A stretch of 19,038 bases of DNA from Eisenbergiella intestinigallinarum. GTDB lineage: Bacteria > Bacillota > Clostridia > Lachnospirales > Lachnospiraceae. The notes under the pieces were generated by a model, which ran no database searches, had not been told where the DNA came from, and saw only the letters and a list, made by a program, of their open reading frames with translations. A program made the translations under genes and the position numbers. Below are positions 1 through 6,523 of the stretch, piece by piece (within the stretch, counting starts at the first letter, position 1; each line of letters starts with the position of its first letter). The stretch lies in assembly GCA_019120115.1 (NCBI GenBank), contig DWVS01000363.1, positions 1 through 19,038 of the forward strand, written 5' to 3'.

Positions 1-228
1 ATCAATCCACTCAAACTGCTTCAATTGAAGGGCGCCTGGGAACAGTTTCAGATCCGCCATCCCAAATTTCCGGCTTTTCTGAACGCCGCGGCCGGAATTA
101 ACCTGAAAGAGGGAACCATCATAGACGTGACAATTACTTCTCCGGACGGCGGACAGATTGGCACCAACCTGAAACTGACCGCCGAAGATCTTCAGCTTTT
201 TCAGGAACTGAAAGAAATGAGGAAATAG
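1..228 (+). CDS. Small conserved hypothetical protein (5' end cut by window)
   Basis: The reading frame is open from the first base of the window (reading INPLKLLQ before the first internal TTG codon), so the true start most likely lies just outside and 75 codons are visible. The product is small, soluble and without a signal peptide or membrane segment. A central stretch around KEGTIIDVTITSPDGG followed by an amphipathic helix (AEDLQLFQELKEM) resembles small hypothetical proteins common in Lachnospiraceae, where I know no assigned function. It is probably the last gene of a + strand unit, because a terminator follows 22 bases after the stop. No catalytic motif is visible and I assign no function. 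Confidence 0.7.
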   Translation: MNPLKLLQLKGAWEQFQIRHPKFPAFLNAAAGINLKEGTIIDVTITSPDGGQIGTNLKLTAEDLQLFQELKEMRK

Positions 229-250
229 TCCGCCGTTTCCGAATGCCTGT

Positions 251-289
251 AAAAAAAACGGAGCCGGCAACTGTCCGGCCCCGTTTTTT
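251..289. terminator. Bidirectional intrinsic terminator between convergent genes
   Basis: A run of eight A (251-258) leads into stem ACGGAGCCGG (258-267), a 7-nt loop and stem CCGGCCCCGT (275-284), followed by six T. One position is an A-C mismatch on + but a G-U wobble on -, so the hairpin is stronger for - strand transcripts. It sits between the + gene ending at 228 and the - gene ending at 299 and can serve both. Confidence 0.85.
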
Positions 290-298
290 CATTTTTCT

Positions 299-1006
299 TT
301 ATGATTCATAGAGCGCAAGCTGCGCGGTTGACTGCTGTACCGCTGCCGCAAGGTTCTGTACGTTCAGAAGCGCCTGCTGACAGACAGCCGGATCAGCCTG
401 CTGCTGATAAAGCAGCACAACCTGCTGCTTGGCTGCAATCAGCGCCTGAAGCTGCGCACACATATCCACATAGGTCTGAATCACAGCGGCTTCCTCGGGA
501 GAAGCGGAAGATGCCGCAAGCTGTTTAAGAAGCGCCGCCTGCTGAGCCATTGCAGCCACCATAACGGCCTGCTCATTCAGCTGTGCCAGCTGCTGATTTT
601 CCAGAGCCAGCTTCTCCTCTTCGCTCATTGCATCCATTGCCGCCACGTTATTCAGATGCGCCGCCGTTTCCTGTGCCAGCGTCGCCGCATCCTTCACGGA
701 AACCACGTTTCCGTTCTCATCCAGCACAATGCTGGATGTGGCCGTCGCTTTCAGCTTTGCCAGAACGTTATCAAAACGATTATACCTGACGAAATACGGA
801 TCGGACGCCGTCTCTCTCATGAACTGCGTGATGGCATCGCTTTCCTGCGTGAACATCAGGCCGTTCACTCCATTCTCATCCATCACATACACCTGTCCGT
901 AAACGGGCGACTGGATCAGTTCAGCCGCATCCGCCTTCAGCGGAAGCACACACAGCATCACTGCCGCCGCAGCGGCCGCTGCCTTCAACCATCGTAAAGC
1001 CCTCAT
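299..1006 (-). CDS. Secreted Ala/Gln-rich helical protein of unknown function
   Basis: Predicted to be exported: the N-terminus MRALRWLK is followed by a hydrophobic Ala-rich stretch and a likely signal peptidase site near ADA/AE. I chose the ATG at 1006 (235 aa) because it gives this signal peptide and has an AGAGGG ribosome binding site 8-9 nt upstream. The longer frame to 1141 would put 45 residues, including translated hairpin DNA, before the signal peptide and overlap dacF. The mature part opens with about 80 mixed residues (QSPVYGQVYVMDENG, then a VLDENGNVVSVKD segment). It continues as about 130 residues rich in Ala, Gln and Leu that look like long helices or coiled coil, with two Cys (VDMCAQL, AVCQQAL). 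I recognise no family. Its position 119 bases after the carboxypeptidase gene suggests a cell-surface role, by inference only. Confidence 0.7.
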   Translation of the reverse strand: MRALRWLKAAAAAAAVMLCVLPLKADAAELIQSPVYGQVYVMDENGVNGLMFTQESDAITQFMRETASDPYFVRYNRFDNVLAKLKATATSSIVLDENGNVVSVKDAATLAQETAAHLNNVAAMDAMSEEEKLALENQQLAQLNEQAVMVAAMAQQAALLKQLAASSASPEEAAVIQTYVDMCAQLQALIAAKQQVVLLYQQQADPAVCQQALLNVQNLAAAVQQSTAQLALYES

Positions 1007-1025
1007 AATCTTACCCTCTCTTTCC

Positions 1026-1040
1026 GCCGCCGCAGGCGGC
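1026..1040 (-). repeat. GC-rich hairpin in front of an RBS, copy A
   Basis: On the - strand this reads GCCGCC TGC GGCGGC, a perfect 6-bp stem with a 3-nt loop. It is followed by GGAAAGAGAGGG, which carries the ribosome binding site of the gene starting at 1006; 19 nt separate hairpin and ATG. The same hairpin-plus-RBS arrangement occurs at 3496-3511 and 8489-8503. Confidence 0.8.
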
Positions 1041-1125
1041 ACACGATTCTGAAGAAGATTCTGGAGGTGATTCTTCCTCATGTCTTCATCATATCCTCTT
1101 CCTTCGGAAAAAGCAAGACGGCCTT

Positions 1126-2676
1126 CTATTTTTTCCACCACCGGCGTTTTCTCGCCTGAATGTGATAGACGTTGCTCCTTCTTACGCTGCGCCGGTAAAC
1201 CGGATCCTTCGCTCCGTATTTTCTTTTACGCCATCTGGATTTCCAGATCTGGCGTCTGACAAACAGATAACTTCCTCCACCAAGAGCGCCGGCAGCAGCA
1301 ATTCCAATCAACAGATACAGCCAGGGAAATCCATTTCCCCTCTGCTTCACCGGCTCCTCCGGACTTTCCGTTTCCACCGGCGTCTCCGTCTCCACCGGAA
1401 TCACCAGGGACGACGGCAGTACGATCTGCGCCTGTCCCACCACACGGCCTGCGTAGCTGTACTCCAGAGTAGCGCTTTCCCCTTCCTGCGCATTCTCTGT
1501 ATCGTAGTACAGGTCAGCATCCAGATCCCCCAGCGTGACACTGGACGGAAGCACCACACAGCCGTCTTCCTTCATCTGAACCGGAATCTCTTCCGTTACC
1601 ACGGAACCGCTCTCCACGCCGTTCGTTCTTGCATGAATGGAAGCTGTCGTACTGCCGGAAACGCTTCCGCCGATATCTACCAGATTAAAATGATCGAATC
1701 CATAATCAAACAGCGTCGCCGCATCCGTATATACCTGCTGTCCCTGTGTTTCCATGGTGACACAGATCAGATCCATGCCATCCCGTTCCGCACAGGTGAC
1801 CAGCGTATTCTGCGCCACTGTCGTATAGCCGTTCTTTCCCGCGAATACTCCGTCATAATGGAACTTTCCATTAAACAGCATCTTGTGATGATGGGACATG
1901 GGAATCAGGTCCGGCTGATTCGCGGAAGGCTGTATTTCATAAAAGGTGGTTCCGGCAATCGTGCGGAAAATGTCGTGCTTCAGCGCTTCTCTGGTAATCA
2001 GCGCCATATCGTAGGCACTGGTCACATGGTTTTCATCCGGAAGGCCGTGCGGATTCGTAAAATGAGTATCCTCACAGCCAAGCTCCTCCGCTCTCTGGTT
2101 CATCATGTCCGCAAAGTTTTCAATGGTTCCTCCCACATGAATCGCAAGCGCATATGCCGCATCGTTGGCGGAGGCCAGCATGATGGCGTACAGGCAGTCT
2201 TCCACCGTCAGCTCTTCTCCCTCGTCAAGAGCGATATGGGAACCTTTATCCTCCATGTACACAGCCTCATGAGGGACGGTTACCATCTCATCCAGCTCGC
2301 AGTTCTCAATGGCAAGCAGCGCCGTCATGATCTTGGTGATGCTGGCGGGATAATGCTGCTCATGCATGTTCTTATCATACAGAACGGTTCCTGTGGACGC
2401 CTCCATCAGAACCCCGGACGGCGCCACAATGGATGGCTCTGCCGGCCAATCCTCTCCTGTTTCCTCCATCGTTTCTTCCGTCATTGCTTCCGCTGTTGTT
2501 TCTACTGTTTCTTCCGGTGCTGTCTCCACCGTTTCTTCCGGCGCTGTCTCCATCCCGCTCTCCAGAGCCGCACTGGATGAAACCTCCGCCGCAAAAGACC
2601 GCACCGGCGCAGAAGCCGTAAAAAAAGCCGCTGTCAGGCAGACAGCCGTTATCGTAAGCCTGCATCTATATTTCAT
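1126..2676 (-). CDS. dacF: D-alanyl-D-alanine carboxypeptidase, peptidase S11 (PBP5/DacF type)
   Basis: A penicillin-binding carboxypeptidase expected to trim the terminal D-Ala from peptidoglycan stem peptides outside the membrane. The 516-residue product has a signal peptide (about 1-30, ending SFAA). An acidic Thr/Glu linker follows (about 38-80, with a duplicated APEETVET unit), then the S11 domain with SITK at 112-115 (nucleophile Ser112, Lys115), SAN at 169-171 and KNG at 281-283, where the family usually has KTG. A C-terminal beta domain leads to a second acidic Thr/Glu/Pro linker, a membrane helix (about 450-473) and a very basic tail. Classical PBP5 enzymes end in an amphipathic anchor, so a true C-terminal helix plus Arg/Lys-rich tail is notable. 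The start at 2676 has AAGGAG upstream. The family is certain; the symbol is by resemblance. Confidence 0.93.
   Translation of the reverse strand: MKYRCRLTITAVCLTAAFFTASAPVRSFAAEVSSSAALESGMETAPEETVETAPEETVETTAEAMTEETMEETGEDWPAEPSIVAPSGVLMEASTGTVLYDKNMHEQHYPASITKIMTALLAIENCELDEMVTVPHEAVYMEDKGSHIALDEGEELTVEDCLYAIMLASANDAAYALAIHVGGTIENFADMMNQRAEELGCEDTHFTNPHGLPDENHVTSAYDMALITREALKHDIFRTIAGTTFYEIQPSANQPDLIPMSHHHKMLFNGKFHYDGVFAGKNGYTTVAQNTLVTCAERDGMDLICVTMETQGQQVYTDAATLFDYGFDHFNLVDIGGSVSGSTTASIHARTNGVESGSVVTEEIPVQMKEDGCVVLPSSVTLGDLDADLYYDTENAQEGESATLEYSYAGRVVGQAQIVLPSSLVIPVETETPVETESPEEPVKQRGNGFPWLYLLIGIAAAGALGGGSYLFVRRQIWKSRWRKRKYGAKDPVYRRSVRRSNVYHIQARKRRWWKK
2504..2551 (-). repeat. Tandem 24-bp repeat in the acidic linker of dacF
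   Basis: Two adjacent 24-bp units (2504-2527 and 2528-2551) differ at two positions and encode the duplicated APEETVET segment. The frame is kept, so copy number changes would lengthen or shorten the linker between signal peptide and catalytic domain. Confidence 0.75.
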
Positions 2677-2759
2677 GGGGAACCTGCTCCTTATTTTCCT
2701 TTGTCGAATTTTCAGAAAAGATTTCAGAATATGTAATAATTTCTTAATGTCTCTTTAAC

Positions 2760-2788
2760 AGATTAACCCCACAGAGAATCCTCGTCAA
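2760..2788 (-). promoter_or_regulatory. Candidate sigma-A promoter of dacF
   Basis: On the - strand TTGACG (2788-2783) and TAATCT (2765-2760) are 17 bases apart, about 85 bases before the dacF start. The word AATTTCTTAA occurs twice (2738-2747 and 2795-2804), once on each side of the promoter, which might be a binding site pair. No clear terminator separates it from the ykgJ stop at 2812. Confidence 0.5.
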
Positions 2789-2811
2789 GAACAAAATTTC
2801 TTAAGTTTTTT

Positions 2812-3480
2812 CTAAGACTGACCGCCGCTGTTCTTTTCCCGTGCAAGGCGCTCATAAAACTGACTGTAGAAATCCTTCTCTTCATATGGCTGCAGATAAA
2901 AAAGTTTCAGCACGGACATCGTCAATTCCTTCATCCGCGCTTCCTCCTGCGCATGCTTCACCTCATCGCCCACCCGTTTCAGATAATCATGCCAGGCAAG
3001 CACAAATGCCTCATAACGTTTGATTTCCGGAATTCCGATCCATTTCTTCACCTTCACTTTGGACCGGTTTTCCTTATGACACTCATGAATCTGAAGGAAA
3101 TAATGGAAGCCGTCCTCCTCATACACTCTTCCCAGGGGAAACAGCCTGCAGAGACCGGGACGGAACGCATGAATGGAACATCTGCCTTCTTCATTCAGAA
3201 AGCTGCAGCCTTCTCCATTTTCTCTCAGCTTCAGGTTCGGAAGAATTACGCCGTCCGCCATGTTCAGTTCGATTCTGCCTTCCTCCAGCAGGGCGGCAAA
3301 TGTCGTTTTCAGGCCGCAGCCAAGCTCCCAGATATCGTAAGGGTCCAGAATGATTGTGTCTCCCGTCTCCCTGCAGCAGGACGAACAGCCCGCGCAGTCC
3401 CCGCAGCCAACCTTCACCAGATCCTCCGCGCCATACAACTTTCCATCAGATACTTCCGCCAGATCAATTTCCCGCTCCAT
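2812..3480 (-). CDS. YkgJ-family cysteine cluster protein
   Basis: A cytosolic protein of the YkgJ (UPF0153) cysteine-cluster family, thought to bind zinc or an iron-sulfur centre; its biochemical role is not established. With the ATG at 3480 it has 222 residues. Cys26, Cys29, Cys32, Cys35 and Cys36 form the tight N-terminal cluster (CGDCAGCSSCC), Cys92 and Cys101 follow, and the RPGLC motif gives Cys111, with His132 and Cys134 in HECHK. The C-terminal third is helical and charged. I preferred 3480 over the frame's first ATG at 3513 because the extra eleven codons only translate the GC hairpin, while 3480 has TGAGGT at normal spacing. The gene is divergent from the feo operon with promoters about 15 bases apart, so a link to iron is plausible but unproven. 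Confidence 0.85.
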   Translation of the reverse strand: MEREIDLAEVSDGKLYGAEDLVKVGCGDCAGCSSCCRETGDTIILDPYDIWELGCGLKTTFAALLEEGRIELNMADGVILPNLKLRENGEGCSFLNEEGRCSIHAFRPGLCRLFPLGRVYEEDGFHYFLQIHECHKENRSKVKVKKWIGIPEIKRYEAFVLAWHDYLKRVGDEVKHAQEEARMKELTMSVLKLFYLQPYEEKDFYSQFYERLAREKNSGGQS

Positions 3481-3485
3481 CCTTA

Positions 3486-3603
3486 CCTCATTTCCGCCGC
3501 CGTCAGGCGGCATTTTATTTCAGAGGAATTGGCCGAAGGACAATCCCCAGGAGAAAACCACAGGTTTTCTCCGCCTCATTTCCGCCGCCGTCAGGCGGCA
3601 TTT
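3486..3603 (-). repeat. Composite repeat element: two 30-bp direct repeats around a central hairpin
   Basis: Two identical 30-bp segments (3486-3515 and 3574-3603), each holding the GC hairpin GCCGCC-4 nt-GGCGGC, enclose 58 bases. Next to the second copy inside this core is a perfect 10-bp hairpin (GGAGAAAACC, ACA, GGTTTTCTCC; 3550-3572). The element fills most of the predicted ykgJ leader, and its 3' copy (on -) supplies the region right up to the ykgJ ribosome binding site. It has the size and build of a REP- or MITE-like dispersed element; no transposase is nearby. Confidence 0.75.
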
Positions 3604-3606
3604 CAT
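3520..3606 (-). CDS. Possible 28-residue leader peptide inside the repeat element (doubtful)
   Basis: An ATG at 3606 opens a 28-codon frame (starts MKCRLTAAE, ends SFGQFL) that runs through the first GC hairpin and the central hairpin of the composite element and stops at 3520, just before the second GC hairpin. It lies in the predicted 5' leader of ykgJ. The upstream purine-rich stretch (AGAAAAGAAAA) is a poor ribosome binding site. It may be only a by-product of the repeat, so I give it low confidence as a translated gene. Confidence 0.2.
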   Translation of the reverse strand: MKCRLTAAEMRRRKPVVFSWGLSFGQFL

Positions 3607-3620
3607 TTTTCTTTTCTGTC

Positions 3621-3649
3621 ATTATAAACTTTTTGGAACCATTCCACAA
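3621..3649 (-). promoter_or_regulatory. Candidate promoter of ykgJ, divergent from feo
   Basis: On the - strand TTGTGG (3649-3644) and a perfect TATAAT (3626-3621) are separated by 17 bases. Transcription would start near 3614, giving a leader of about 134 nt that contains the whole composite repeat element. Confidence 0.6.
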
Positions 3650-3664
3650 CAAATGAAAAAGGGA

Positions 3665-3693
3665 TTGACAAATTCATCCTGTTAGTTTAGACT
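3665..3693 (+). promoter_or_regulatory. Promoter of the feo operon
   Basis: TTGACA at 3665-3670 and TAGACT at 3688-3693 are separated by 17 bases, about 70 bases before feoA. The first DtxR-box-like site covers the -10 element, the expected arrangement for an iron-dependent repressor. Confidence 0.7.
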
Positions 3694-3697
3694 ATCT
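3682..3697. promoter_or_regulatory. DtxR-box-like operator 1 (overlaps -10)
   Basis: TTAGTTTAGACTATCT matches the classical DtxR/IdeR consensus TTAGGTTAGSCTAACC at most positions and is an imperfect palindrome (TAGT..ACTA). It lies across the -10 of the feo promoter. The likely ligand is the DtxR-family protein encoded at 6638. Confidence 0.65.
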
Positions 3698-3710
3698 ACG
3701 AATCGATCAG

Positions 3711-3726
3711 TTAGTTCAAACTATCT
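3711..3726. promoter_or_regulatory. DtxR-box-like operator 2
   Basis: TTAGTTCAAACTATCT repeats operator 1 with three differences, 29 bases downstream on the same face, and is nearly palindromic in its core (TAGTTCAAACTA). Two close sites would allow cooperative binding. Confidence 0.6.
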
Positions 3727-3761
3727 GAAAATCATCTTATGAGAGGAGGTTATCTGCTCTT

Positions 3762-3974
3762 ATGACTTTACTGGACGCTAGGGAAGGCGAAGAATATATC
3801 ATTCAGAAAATCGCAACGGATGATGAGGATCTGGAAGCCTTTCTGTTTTCTCTGGGCTGCTACAGCGGAGAACCCATTACCGTAGTTTCCCATTTAAAGG
3901 GCGGCTGCGTGGTTTCCATTAAGGACGGGCGCTACAATATTGATACTGATTTAGCGCAGGCTATTTCAATATAA
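3762..3974 (+). CDS. feoA: Ferrous iron transport protein A
   Basis: FeoA is a small cytosolic SH3-like protein that acts with FeoB in Fe(II) uptake. The 70-residue product fits the family length. It shows the expected beta pattern: an N-terminal DAREGEEYIIQKI strand, a short helix (DLEAFLFSLG) in the place of the usual RLxxLG segment, then ITVVSHLKGGCVVSIKDGRYNID and a C-terminal hydrophobic strand. It is the first gene after the iron-box promoter and lies 74 bases before feoB. GAGGAGG lies about 13 nt before the ATG, a rather long spacing. Function follows from family and context. Confidence 0.9.
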   Translation: MTLLDAREGEEYIIQKIATDDEDLEAFLFSLGCYSGEPITVVSHLKGGCVVSIKDGRYNIDTDLAQAISI

Positions 3975-3975
3975 G

Positions 3976-4001
3976 AAAAAATGGCTTCGGCTGTTTTTTT
4001 T
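3976..4001 (+). terminator. Intrinsic terminator/attenuator between feoA and feoB
   Basis: A stem of about 10 bp (six A, TGGC, then GCTG and T) is capped by a TTCG tetraloop (3986-3989) and ends in eight T. It starts one base after the feoA stop. It should end part of the transcripts after feoA, giving more feoA than feoB mRNA, or separate a second transcription unit beginning at feoB. Confidence 0.75.
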
Positions 4002-4010
4002 ACCATGTGG

Positions 4011-4026
4011 TTAGTTTATGCTAATC
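4011..4026. promoter_or_regulatory. DtxR-box-like operator 3, in front of feoB
   Basis: TTAGTTTATGCTAATC has perfect TTAG/CTAA half sites with the six-base spacing of the DtxR consensus. It lies between the feoA-feoB terminator and the feoB ribosome binding site, so it may control an extra feoB promoter or act as a roadblock. No convincing -35/-10 pair is visible here. Confidence 0.6.
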
Positions 4027-4048
4027 AAAATGAAGGAGGAAAATGTGT

Positions 4049-6052
4049 ATGAGAATCGCTTTTGCGGGTAATCCCAACAGCGGAAAGACAACCATGTACA
4101 ATGCGCTCACAGGCAGAAATGAACGCGTCGGAAACTGGGCCGGTGTTACGGTCGAAAGAAAGGAAAGCCTGATCAGAAAAGCTTATTATGACGGAGGCGA
4201 AGAGCTCGTGGCGGTAGACCTTCCGGGCGCCTATTCCATGTCTCCCTTTACTTCGGAGGAAAGCATCACCAGCAGCTATGTAAGGAACGAACGTCCCGAT
4301 GTGATCGTCAACATCGTTGACGCGACCAACCTAAGCCGCAGTCTGTTTTTCACCACACAGCTTCTGGAACTTGGCGTTCCGGTCGTGGTCGCTCTGAACA
4401 AGAGTGATCTTACGGACAGGAAACAGACGAAAATCAATGAAAAGCTTTTGTCCGAAAAGCTGGGCTGTCCGGTCGTTAAAACCGTCTCCACCTCTTCCGG
4501 ACACGACGGCCTGAAGGAGGTCGTACAGGCTGCCGTTTCCGTAAACGGTACAGAACAGAAGGCGCCTTACGTCCAGGAAGATATTGATTTGAAGGACCGC
4601 GCCGCGGTAGAAGCCGCTGACAGAAAGCGTTTTACGTTTGTCAACGGTCTCGTTTCGGAAGTGGAGAAAAGAAAGGTTCTTACAAAGGATAAAAACTTTC
4701 AGGATAAAATCGACAGCGTGATCACCCATAAGATCATCGGCATTCCGATTTTTGCCGTGATCATCTTCCTGGTATTCTACATATCCCAGTCCACAATCGG
4801 GACCTACATCGCGGACTGGCTGGTCGCCTGGATTGAAACCTTCCAGGGCTGGGTCGGCGGCCTTATGGAAAACGCGAATCCGCTCCTGTACGCGATTCTG
4901 GTTGACGGCATCATCGGCGGTGTCGGCGCGGTAGTGGGTTTCCTCCCTCTGGTTATGGTGATGTATTTCCTGATCGCCCTGCTGGAGGACTGCGGATACA
5001 TGGCCCGCGCGACTGTTGTTCTTGATCCGATTTTCAAGCGGGTCGGCCTTTCCGGCAAATCCATCATCCCCATGGTAATCGGCACCGGCTGCGCGATTCC
5101 CGGAATCATGGCCTGCCGCACGATCCGTAATGAAAGAGAACGCCGTACCACCGCCATGCTGACGCCCTTCATGCCCTGCGGCGCCAAGATTCCGGTCATC
5201 GCGCTGTTCGCGGGCGCATTCTTCTCCAATGCCGCCTGGGTATCCGCTACCATGTATCTGGTGGGTATCGTTCTGATTTTCCTCGGTGCTCTTCTGGTGA
5301 AGAGAATCACCGGACAGAAGTACCGGAAATCCTTTTTCATCATCGAGCTTCCGGAATATAAGGTTCCCAGCCTGAAAAGAGCCGTCATTTCCATGCTGGA
5401 ACGCGGCAAGGCATATATCATCAAAGCCGGAACCATCATTCTGGTATGCAACACCGTAGTACAGATCATGCAGACCTTTAACTGGCAGTTCCAGCTTGTG
5501 GAGGAAGGTGCGGAAAATACTTCCATTCTGGCAAGCGTTGCCCATCCCTTCGCCATCCTGTTCATTCCTCTCGGCTTTGGCGTATGGCAGCTTGCCGCTG
5601 CAGCAATCACCGGCTTTATCGCCAAGGAAAACGTGGTCGGCACGCTGGCTGTTGTTTACGGCGTTACAAACCTGATCGATACGGAAGCGCTGGAGCTTGT
5701 AGGCGCAGGCGGCGATGTGGCTTCCGTACTGGGGCTTACCTCCGTTGCGGCTCTCGCCTATCTGATGTTCAACCTCTATACGCCGCCCTGCTTTGCGGCG
5801 CTCGGAGCGATGAATTCTGAAATGAAGAGCGGAAAATGGCTGCTTGGCGGAATCTGCCTCCAGCTTGCAACCGGTTATACGGTGGCCTTCCTGGTATATC
5901 AGATCGGAACTCTTGTGACGACCGGCGCTCTGGGAACCGGCTTTGTTCCCGGCCTGATCGCGGTGCTCATCTTCGCGGCAATCATCATCTGGAGAATCCG
6001 TGTATCCGATCATGAATTTGCAGCAGAATATAAACTGAACGCTCATGCGTAA
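4049..6052 (+). CDS. feoB: Ferrous iron transport protein B
   Basis: Main Fe(II) permease of the inner membrane, with an N-terminal GTP-binding domain. I place the start at 4049 (667 aa) because AAGGAGG (4033-4039) is 9 nt from it, while the ATG at 4043 is only 3 nt away. G-protein motifs are complete: GNPNSGKTT (about residues 7-15), AGVTVE with switch Thr, DLPGAYSM, NKSD and an STSSG loop. The membrane part has many hydrophobic helices and the conserved Gate motifs GYMARA, PFMPCGAKIP and TPPCFAALGAMNSE with its Cys. Length and order are typical. It follows feoA and is followed 21 bases later by its Cys-rich partner. No frameshift or missing key residue is visible. Confidence 0.97.
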   Translation: MRIAFAGNPNSGKTTMYNALTGRNERVGNWAGVTVERKESLIRKAYYDGGEELVAVDLPGAYSMSPFTSEESITSSYVRNERPDVIVNIVDATNLSRSLFFTTQLLELGVPVVVALNKSDLTDRKQTKINEKLLSEKLGCPVVKTVSTSSGHDGLKEVVQAAVSVNGTEQKAPYVQEDIDLKDRAAVEAADRKRFTFVNGLVSEVEKRKVLTKDKNFQDKIDSVITHKIIGIPIFAVIIFLVFYISQSTIGTYIADWLVAWIETFQGWVGGLMENANPLLYAILVDGIIGGVGAVVGFLPLVMVMYFLIALLEDCGYMARATVVLDPIFKRVGLSGKSIIPMVIGTGCAIPGIMACRTIRNERERRTTAMLTPFMPCGAKIPVIALFAGAFFSNAAWVSATMYLVGIVLIFLGALLVKRITGQKYRKSFFIIELPEYKVPSLKRAVISMLERGKAYIIKAGTIILVCNTVVQIMQTFNWQFQLVEEGAENTSILASVAHPFAILFIPLGFGVWQLAAAAITGFIAKENVVGTLAVVYGVTNLIDTEALELVGAGGDVASVLGLTSVAALAYLMFNLYTPPCFAALGAMNSEMKSGKWLLGGICLQLATGYTVAFLVYQIGTLVTTGALGTGFVPGLIAVLIFAAIIIWRIRVSDHEFAAEYKLNAHA

Positions 6053-6073
6053 GCAGAAAGGTGGAAAACGGCT

Positions 6074-6448
6074 ATGACAAATCTGATCGCAACTGTCATT
6101 CTGGCGTTGATCGTCGGCGGCGCTGTTTTCTATATCATCAGGGCGAAAAAAAGCGGTGCGAAATGTATCGGCTGTCCCGCAGGAGGAAGCTGCTCCGGCA
6201 GCCATTCTCCTGCGAAGAAAAAGCTGGACGGCCCCGTCATTCGTAAAAGGACGCTGGCCATAGACGGTATGCACTGTGAGCATTGTGCGGTGGGTGTGAC
6301 GCAAAGCCTGAACCGGATCGACGGCGTCAGCGCACAGGTAAATCTCTCCAGAGGCAGAGCCATAGTTTCCTGTGATCGGGAGATTGATGATTCCATTCTC
6401 AAAAATGCCGTGGAAAAAGCAGGCTATCATGTCACATCCATATCCTGA
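6074..6448 (+). CDS. FeoB-associated Cys-rich membrane protein fused to an HMA metal-binding domain
   Basis: The N-terminus is a single membrane helix (about residues 3-22) with a basic stop (RAKK) and a small Cys cluster (Cys31, Cys34, Cys40), as in FeoB-associated Cys-rich membrane proteins, which are usually about 50-60 residues long. After a Lys-rich linker, residues 57-124 form a heavy-metal-associated domain like those of copper chaperones and P-type ATPases, with the metal loop GMHCEHC (Cys68, Cys71) and the expected beta-alpha-beta pattern. The 124-residue product is thus a membrane-tethered metal-binding domain, probably facing the cytosol beside the FeoB exit. AAAGGTGG precedes the ATG. 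Whether it handles Fe(II) or Cu is not decided by sequence; the fold assignment is firm. Confidence 0.88.
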   Translation: MTNLIATVILALIVGGAVFYIIRAKKSGAKCIGCPAGGSCSGSHSPAKKKLDGPVIRKRTLAIDGMHCEHCAVGVTQSLNRIDGVSAQVNLSRGRAIVSCDREIDDSILKNAVEKAGYHVTSIS

Positions 6449-6462
6449 GCCGTAACCGGCTC
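6447..6462 (+). other. Small hairpin at the 3' end of the HMA gene
   Basis: GAGCCG, TAAC, CGGCTC form a perfect 6-bp stem overlapping the stop codon. No T-run follows, so it is not a proper intrinsic terminator; it may stabilise the mRNA end or mean nothing. Confidence 0.35.
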
Positions 6463-6494
6463 CCCAGACTTTCCCTCTCGTCCCGGAAACAGGC

Positions 6495-6523
6495 TTGCCA
6501 GCCGGCAGGTTTTAAGGTAATAT
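6495..6523 (+). promoter_or_regulatory. Candidate promoter of the DtxR-family gene
   Basis: TTGCCA (6495-6500) and TAATAT (6518-6523) are 17 bases apart; a second possible -10 (TATAAA, 6521-6526) overlaps. This suggests the regulator is also transcribed independently of feo, with a leader of about 105 nt. Confidence 0.45.

Noticed and set aside
1007..1141. Longer N-terminus for the secreted protein
   Set aside because: The extra 45 codons translate the GC hairpin, overlap dacF and would bury the signal peptide; the start at 1006 has its own RBS.
1162..2580. 472-codon open frame on + opposite dacF
   Set aside because: Antisense to an S11 carboxypeptidase with all three active-site motifs; composition is Arg/His-rich and not protein-like.
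3486..3603. CRISPR array suggested by two 30-bp repeats
   Set aside because: Only two repeats, the spacer of 58 bases is too long, it contains its own palindrome, and no cas gene is near.
4331..6430. 699-codon open frame on - opposite feoB and the HMA gene
   Set aside because: It is antisense to feoB, which has all family motifs. The translated product is rich in His, Asp, Gly and Arg with no domain pattern, as expected from the mirror frame of a codon-biased gene.
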